Source of the DNA: Sinomonas sp. P10A9
GTDB taxonomy: Bacteria; Actinomycetota; Actinomycetes; Actinomycetales; Micrococcaceae
Assembly: GCF_041022165.1 (NCBI RefSeq)
Contig: NZ_CP163302.1
Coordinates: 1,054,001-1,118,000 of the forward strand
Direction of reading: 5' to 3'
Length of the DNA: 64,000 nucleotides
Position numbers and translations under genes: made by a program. Below the pieces are notes generated by a model. The model did no database searches. It was not told the DNA's origin and saw only the letters and a program-made list of their open reading frames with translations. This document shows positions 59,312 through 64,000 of this stretch, piece after piece. Position 1 is the first letter of the stretch, and every line of letters starts with the position of its first letter.

Positions 59312-61084
59312 ATGCTCCTCACGCTCATCCGGCGCTACAGCGCACGCTACTGGCCATGGATCCTCGCCGTGGTCGTCTTCCAGCTCGCGACCACCATCGC
59401 GACGCTCTACCTGCCCAGTCTCAACGCCCAGATCATCGACCAGGGCGTCGCGAAGGGCGATACCGGCTACATCTGGGGCCAGGGCACCATCATGCTCGGG
59501 ATCGCGCTGGTCCAGGTCGCCACCGCAGTCGCCGCTGTCTACTTCGGAGCGAAGACCGCGATGGCGTTCGGACGCGACCTGCGGCAGGGGGTCTTCCGCA
59601 AGGTCACGTCCTTCTCAGCGCAGGAGGTCCAGTCCTTCGGCGCGCCGACCCTCATCACGCGCGGTACCAACGATGTCCAGCAGGTGCAGATGCTGCTGCT
59701 CATGGGCCTGAACTTCATGGTGTCCGCACCCATCATGTGCGTCGGCGGGATCATCATGGCCCTCCGCGAGGACCTCGGGCTCTCGTGGCTCGTCTGGGTC
59801 TCGGTGCCGGTCCTGTTCGCGATCGTGGGCTACCTCGTCTACCTGCTCCTGCCGCTGTTCCGGGGCATGCAGAAGCGGGTCGACGGAATCAACGGCGTGC
59901 TGCGCGAGCAGATCATGGGCATCCGCGTGGTCCGCGCGTTCGTCCGCGAGCCGTTCGAGGAGGGGAGGTTCGCCGAGGCCAACAAGGCGCTCACAGACGT
60001 CTCGCTCAAGGTCGGCGCGATCTTCGTGCTCATGTTCCCGATCATCATGATGCTCCTGCACCTCGCAACCGCCGCAGTCCTGTACTTCGGCGGCCAGCGC
60101 GTGGACGCGGGAGACATGCAGGTCGGATCCCTCACGGCGTTCCTCCAGTATCTCCTGCAGATCCTCATGGCAGTCATGATGGGCACTTTCATGGCGATGA
60201 TGATCCCGCGCGCCGCGGTGTGCGCGGACCGCATCGGCGAGGTGCTCGACGTCGTGCCTTCGATGGCGGCTCCGACCGATGCCGAGGTTCCTGCGCGGCG
60301 CGAGGGCGTTGTCGAGTTCCGCGATGTCTCCTTCTCCTATCCGGGTGCCGAGGCGGACATCCTCACCGGGCTCTCGTTCACGGCTCGCCCCGGCCAGACC
60401 GTGGCGATCATCGGCGCGACCGGCTCCGGCAAGACGACGCTGCTTTCCCTCATTCCGCGGCTGTACGACACGACCGGCGGGCAGGTGCTCCTCGACGGTG
60501 TCGCCGTGGACCGCATGCCCCGTTCCGAGATCACCTCGCGGGTCGCCATGGTCCCGCAGCGCCCCTACCTCTTCTCGGGCTCGATTGCGCACAACCTGCG
60601 GTTCGGCCGCCAGGACGCAACCGAGCACGAACTCTGGGAGGCCCTCGAGGTCGCCCAGGGCGCGGACTTCGTCCGGGAGAAGCACCAAGGCCTCGAATCC
60701 GGCATCTCGCAGGGCGGGACGAACGTCTCGGGCGGCCAGCGCCAGCGGCTGTGCATCGCGCGGGCCCTCGTCGCGAAGCCTTCCGTGTTCCTGTTCGATG
60801 ATTCCTTCTCGGCCCTCGACGTCGCGACCGACGCCCGGTTGCGCCGGGCGCTGAAGAAGCAGACGGCCGCGGCAACGGTCATCATCGTTGCGCAGCGCGT
60901 CTCAACGATCGTCGACGCGGACCTCATCCTCGTGCTCGATGGCGGCAAGATCGTGGACCGCGGTACCCACGAGGAACTGCTCGAGACGTCGCCGACGTAT
61001 CAGGAGATCGTCCAGTCGCAGATCACCGCCGAAGACGCGGCGAGCGCAGCGGGCACAGCCGGAGTGACGGGGGAGAGGGCATGA
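59312..61084 (+). CDS. ABC exporter half-transporter with degenerate ATP site
   Basis: This is a 590-aa type IV exporter subunit with six membrane helices (residues ~10-300), then an ATPase domain: Walker A GATGSGKTT (368-376), signature VSGGQRQR (~472), and Walker B VFLFDDSFSALD, in which Asp497 stands where the catalytic Glu is expected. In heterodimeric exporters such as BmrCD, LmrCD and TM287/288 one chain carries this change. GAAGGAC precedes the ATG at 59312. It overlaps the partner gene by ATGA. Confidence 0.88.
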   Translation: MLLTLIRRYSARYWPWILAVVVFQLATTIATLYLPSLNAQIIDQGVAKGDTGYIWGQGTIMLGIALVQVATAVAAVYFGAKTAMAFGRDLRQGVFRKVTSFSAQEVQSFGAPTLITRGTNDVQQVQMLLLMGLNFMVSAPIMCVGGIIMALREDLGLSWLVWVSVPVLFAIVGYLVYLLLPLFRGMQKRVDGINGVLREQIMGIRVVRAFVREPFEEGRFAEANKALTDVSLKVGAIFVLMFPIIMMLLHLATAAVLYFGGQRVDAGDMQVGSLTAFLQYLLQILMAVMMGTFMAMMIPRAAVCADRIGEVLDVVPSMAAPTDAEVPARREGVVEFRDVSFSYPGAEADILTGLSFTARPGQTVAIIGATGSGKTTLLSLIPRLYDTTGGQVLLDGVAVDRMPRSEITSRVAMVPQRPYLFSGSIAHNLRFGRQDATEHELWEALEVAQGADFVREKHQGLESGISQGGTNVSGGQRQRLCIARALVAKPSVFLFDDSFSALDVATDARLRRALKKQTAAATVIIVAQRVSTIVDADLILVLDGGKIVDRGTHEELLETSPTYQEIVQSQITAEDAASAAGTAGVTGERA

Positions 61085-63105
61085 GCGAGAACAGCAAGCC
61101 GGCCGCGGAGGGCACGGCCGAGGTCGTCGAGGACGAGTACACCCCGACTGAGGCGGATGGCGGGGCCTTCGGCTCAATGCCTGCCAAGAAGGCCAAGAAC
61201 TTCGGCCCGAGTGCCCTGCGCCTCATGGGGCTGCTGAAGCCCGAGCGGGCGCTCATGGCCGTCGTCGTGCTCTTCATCCTCGTGTCCGTGGTGCTCACGG
61301 TGATCGCCCCGAAGATCCTCGGCCAGGCCATGGACGTCATCTTCTCCGGCGCCATCGGCAAGCAGATGCCGGCGGGCGTCACGAAGGACCAGATCATCGA
61401 GGGCCTGCGAGCCCAGGGCCAGAACAACTTCGCAGACATGCTCGCAGGCATGAACCTGGTGCCCGGCCAGGGCATCGACTTCTCGCGCCTGACGTTCCTC
61501 ATCTCCATCGTGCTGCTCATGTACTCGGTCGCGGCCGTGTTCATGTGGGCCCAGGGCTACCTGCTCAACCGTCTCGTGATGCGGGTCATCTACCGCCTGC
61601 GCCAGGACATCGAGTCGAAGATCAATCGGCTGCCGCTCGGGTACTTCGACACCCGCCAGCGCGGCGACGTGCTCTCACGCGTCACGAATGATGTGGACAA
61701 CGTCCAGCAGGCGCTCCAGCAGGCATTCTCGCAGCTGCTCTCCTCGCTCCTGCAGGTGCTCGGCATCGTCGTGATGATGTTCATCGTGTCGTGGCAGCTC
61801 GCGCTGATCGCGCTCATCGCGCTGCCGCTCTCCGGCGTCGTGGCCGGCGTGATCGGTTCGCGCAGCCAGAAGATGTTCCAGTCGCAGTGGAAGAACACGG
61901 GCCTGCTCAACGGGCAGATCGAGGAGTCGTTCTCGGGGCATGACCTCGCGACGGTGTTCGGGCGCCAGGAGGACATGGTCCGACGGTTCGACCAGAAGAA
62001 CGAGGAGCTGTACCGCGCCTCGTTCGATGCCCAATTCGTCTCCGGCATGATCTTCCCGGTCATGAACTGGGTGAGCTACCTCGCCTACGTGGGAATCGCG
62101 GTGGTGGGAGGCCTGCGGGTCGCCGCCGGCCAGATGAGCCTCGGCGACGCGACCGCGTTCATCCAGTACTCGCGCGAATTCACGCAGCCGCTCGGGCAGA
62201 TCGCCGGCATGGCCAACATGCTCCAGTCCGGGGTGGCCTCGGCCGAGCGCACGTTCGAGCTGCTCGACGCCGAGGAGGAGGAGCCCGAGACAGCCACAGC
62301 CCACCTGCCGGAGGTCACCGACGGCCACGTCGACTTCGAGCACGTCTCGTTCTCCTACTCGGAGGACAATCCGCTCATCGAGGACCTCTCCCTCACCGCC
62401 GAACCGGGCCATACGGTCGCGATCGTGGGCCCGACGGGCGCCGGCAAGACGACTCTCGTGAACCTCGTGATGCGGTTCTACGAGATCCAGTCCGGGCGGA
62501 TCCTTCTCGACGGCGTTGACATCCGTGACCTGTCCCGCGCGGAGCTCCGCTCGAAGGTCGGCATGGTGCTCCAGGACGCTTGGCTTTCCGGGGGCACGAT
62601 CTACGACAACATCCGGTACGGCAACCTCGACGCCACCGAGGAGGAGGTCCTGACGGCCGCCAAGGCCACCTACGTGGACCGCTTCGTACGGGCGTTGCCG
62701 GACGGGTACCAGACGGTCATCGACGAGGAGGGGACCAACGTCTCCGCGGGCGAGAAGCAGCTCATCACGATCGCCCGGGCGTTCGTCTCGAACCCGTCAC
62801 TCCTCATCCTCGACGAAGCGACCTCGTCCGTGGACACCCGCACCGAGCTGCTCGTGCAGAAGGCCATGGCCGCGCTGCGGACGGACCGCACCTCGTTCGT
62901 GATCGCGCACCGGCTCTCCACGATCCGGGACGCGGACACGATCCTGGTCATGGAGGCAGGCAAGATCGTCGAGCAGGGCCGGCATGAGGAGCTCATTGAG
63001 CGCGGCGGCGCCTACCACAGGCTCTACATGAGCCAGTTCGCCGGCGGGATCGACTTCGAGGCGGAGGCCGCGGCGGCCTCGGCCGGGGGAACGCGCCAGA
63101 CGTAG
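61081..63105 (+). CDS. ABC exporter half-transporter, catalytic partner
   Basis: The 674-aa subunit has an acidic N-terminal tail (~40 aa), a six-helix membrane domain with a long first extracellular insert (KQMPAGVTKDQIIEGLRAQG region), and an ATPase domain with Walker A GPTGAGKTT, a signature reading VSAGEKQ in place of LSGGQ, and a canonical Walker B LLILDEATSSVD with catalytic Glu. It pairs with the Asp-variant chain, so the complex has one active and one degenerate ATP site. It probably exports lipids, peptides or drugs. Confidence 0.88.
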   Translation: MSENSKPAAEGTAEVVEDEYTPTEADGGAFGSMPAKKAKNFGPSALRLMGLLKPERALMAVVVLFILVSVVLTVIAPKILGQAMDVIFSGAIGKQMPAGVTKDQIIEGLRAQGQNNFADMLAGMNLVPGQGIDFSRLTFLISIVLLMYSVAAVFMWAQGYLLNRLVMRVIYRLRQDIESKINRLPLGYFDTRQRGDVLSRVTNDVDNVQQALQQAFSQLLSSLLQVLGIVVMMFIVSWQLALIALIALPLSGVVAGVIGSRSQKMFQSQWKNTGLLNGQIEESFSGHDLATVFGRQEDMVRRFDQKNEELYRASFDAQFVSGMIFPVMNWVSYLAYVGIAVVGGLRVAAGQMSLGDATAFIQYSREFTQPLGQIAGMANMLQSGVASAERTFELLDAEEEEPETATAHLPEVTDGHVDFEHVSFSYSEDNPLIEDLSLTAEPGHTVAIVGPTGAGKTTLVNLVMRFYEIQSGRILLDGVDIRDLSRAELRSKVGMVLQDAWLSGGTIYDNIRYGNLDATEEEVLTAAKATYVDRFVRALPDGYQTVIDEEGTNVSAGEKQLITIARAFVSNPSLLILDEATSSVDTRTELLVQKAMAALRTDRTSFVIAHRLSTIRDADTILVMEAGKIVEQGRHEELIERGGAYHRLYMSQFAGGIDFEAEAAAASAGGTRQT

Positions 63106-63113
63106 CGGCGTCG

Positions 63114-63146
63114 GTCGGGACCGTCGTCATCCGCGACGGTCCCGAC
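63114..63146. terminator. Hairpin between convergent genes
   Basis: A 13-bp perfect stem (63114-63126 with 63134-63146) with a 7-nt loop lies between the ABC exporter and ferredoxin genes. Confidence 0.7.
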
Positions 63147-63185
63147 GGCGGTGCTTTCTTCGATCAGAAGTGCCCGCCCGAGGTA

Positions 63186-63506
63186 TCAGCCCTCGGGGGC
63201 GAGCTCCACGAGGATGCCATCGTGCGCGGCGTCGTGTCCGATCTGGCACGAGAGGCGCGAGCCGCATTCGCGGAACCCCTCCGCGTCGGCCAAGAGCTCG
63301 GCCTCGTCGGCGCTGCGCTCGCCGAGGCGCGCGGCGACGGGCTCCTCGAGGTACACATGGCACGTCGCGCACGACGCCGTTCCGCCGCACGAGGCGAGCA
63401 CAGGCAGGTCGTTGTCGCGTAGGGTCTCCATGAGGGTCTGGTCCTCGTCCCAGACGAGCGAGTGGCGGGTGCCGTCGCGGTCGACGGCGATGATGGTCGT
63501 GGGCAT
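63186..63506 (-). CDS. [2Fe-2S] ferredoxin (adrenodoxin/plant type)
   Basis: The 106-aa electron carrier has cluster ligands Cys40, Cys46 and Cys49 (SCGGTASCATCHVY) and Cys87 (RLSCQIG), the spacing of adrenodoxin/putidaredoxin-type ferredoxins that feed P450s or ring hydroxylases. AAAGG precedes the ATG at 63506. The reductase gene lies just upstream on the same strand (41-nt gap), so both form an electron-transfer operon; the terminal oxygenase is not in the window. Confidence 0.88.
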   Translation of the reverse strand: MPTTIIAVDRDGTRHSLVWDEDQTLMETLRDNDLPVLASCGGTASCATCHVYLEEPVAARLGERSADEAELLADAEGFRECGSRLSCQIGHDAAHDGILVELAPEG

Positions 63507-63547
63507 GTCAGTGGCCTTTCGGTGTGGTGGGCAGTGGGATCCGCGCC

Positions 63548-64000
63548 TCAGAGCGCGGCGGGCTCAAGGGGAGCGATGGCTTGGTCGAGCGGGAGGGACG
63601 GGTCGGCGGCGAGGCTCGGGTCGATCGTGGCGCGCTGGGCGACGAGCTTCTTGCCCGCGTTGAAGTCGGCGAGTGAGCCGACCGTGTCGACCGCGGCGAC
63701 CCGGCCGCCGCGCAGGTAGATGACGGAGAACTTCCCGTTGGCCGGGTCGCCACGCAGGAGAACGTCGTCGTCGGGATGCCGGACGCCGGCCGTCTGCAGC
63801 CGGACCCCGTGCTGGACGGTCCAGAACCACGGCACCTCGGGCGCGGGCGGCGCCTGCCCGGTGATGTCAGCGGCAATGGCCTCGGCCTGGGCCCGCGCGT
63901 TCTGGATGCATTCGAGGCGCTGGCTCGCGCCGTCGTACAGGCTCGCGAACCGCGTCGCGTCGCCGGCCGCGTAGATATCTGGGTCGGAGGTGCGTCCGCC
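63548..64000 (-). CDS. Ferredoxin reductase, C-terminal part (cut by window edge)
   Basis: The last 150 residues of a FAD/NAD(P)-dependent ferredoxin reductase are present. It reads GRTSDPDIYAAGDATRF, the conserved FAD-binding Asp motif, then a C-terminal reductase domain (PWFWTVQHGVRLQ, VIYLRGGRVAAVDTVG, ADFNAGKKLV). The start lies beyond 64000, so the N-terminal nucleotide folds cannot be seen. It should pass electrons from NAD(P)H to the adjacent ferredoxin. Confidence 0.87.
   Translation of the reverse strand, partial: GGRTSDPDIYAAGDATRFASLYDGASQRLECIQNARAQAEAIAADITGQAPPAPEVPWFWTVQHGVRLQTAGVRHPDDDVLLRGDPANGKFSVIYLRGGRVAAVDTVGSLADFNAGKKLVAQRATIDPSLAADPSLPLDQAIAPLEPAAL

Overview
The window is high-GC actinobacterial DNA. 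Most third codon positions are G or C, GTG starts and 4-bp ATGA/GTGA overlaps are common, and promoters are TTGACA-like. Gene content and order (GntR-type IolR, iolC with a Cgl0159-type barrel protein, IolH) resemble Micrococcaceae and Corynebacteriales inositol loci. I favour an Arthrobacter/Sinomonas-like soil actinobacterium, but no rRNA, tRNA or other taxonomic marker lies in the window.

Layout. 0.1-5.3 kb: a GntR-FCD regulator with an extra C-terminal sensor-like domain next to a small membrane protein, two small overlapping hypothetical genes, a flavodoxin-like reductase, a CynX-type MFS transporter and a tautomerase. 5.4-13.8 kb: a myo-inositol catabolic operon in the order iolC - Cgl0159-type barrel - iolD - mmsA - iolE - iolG - iolH. 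14-20 kb: a lipoprotein, iolB and iolR on the minus strand, and a divergent sugar ABC importer (binding protein, permease, single-domain ATPase). 20-37.8 kb: accessory polyol modules built from Gfo/Idh/MocA dehydrogenases, xylose-isomerase-like TIM barrels and three LacI repressors, each with a palindromic operator. They are interrupted by a dicarboxylate symporter/PrpF/LysR group, a HhH-GPD glycosylase and a DUF6994-like gene. 37.9-43.2 kb: a Tat-exported PHP hydrolase, a LOG-like protein, an MHS transporter and an MBL-fold hydrolase. 43.3-47.5 kb: LysR, IclR and a 2-oxoacid dehydrogenase E1 alpha/beta pair followed by a free-standing lipoyl domain. 47.6-56.3 kb: a ferritin-VIT1 iron protein, an XRE-cupin regulator, a methyltransferase, an APC permease, a lipoprotein, and an agmatinase coupled to a ThDP enzyme. 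56.5-64 kb: a MarR-controlled DHA2 efflux pump, a heterodimeric ABC exporter, a [2Fe-2S] ferredoxin and the C-terminal part of a ferredoxin reductase cut by the window edge.

How it fits together. A box close to TTGACAGGACAAA recurs in six promoter regions between 4.8 and 36.7 kb: the MFS/tautomerase gap, iolC, iolR, and the dehydrogenases at 20.3, 24.8 and 36.8 kb. I read it as the IolR site joining the core pathway and the accessory modules into one regulon, with LacI operators adding substrate-specific control. In total there are six Gfo/Idh/MocA dehydrogenases and five TIM-barrel isomerase/dehydratase-like proteins, which suggests several inositol isomers or related cyclitols and keto-sugars feed one core pathway.

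Most unusual non-coding feature. Two families of period-locked intergenic repeats (21 bp and 14 bp) share the core GGGGTCAC and are arranged as direct copies followed by inverted copies. Three of the four loci lie in gaps between convergent genes or just after an operon, and the fourth lies just before a promoter. Perfect long hairpins and a recurrent CACGACGGCG motif mark many other gene ends.
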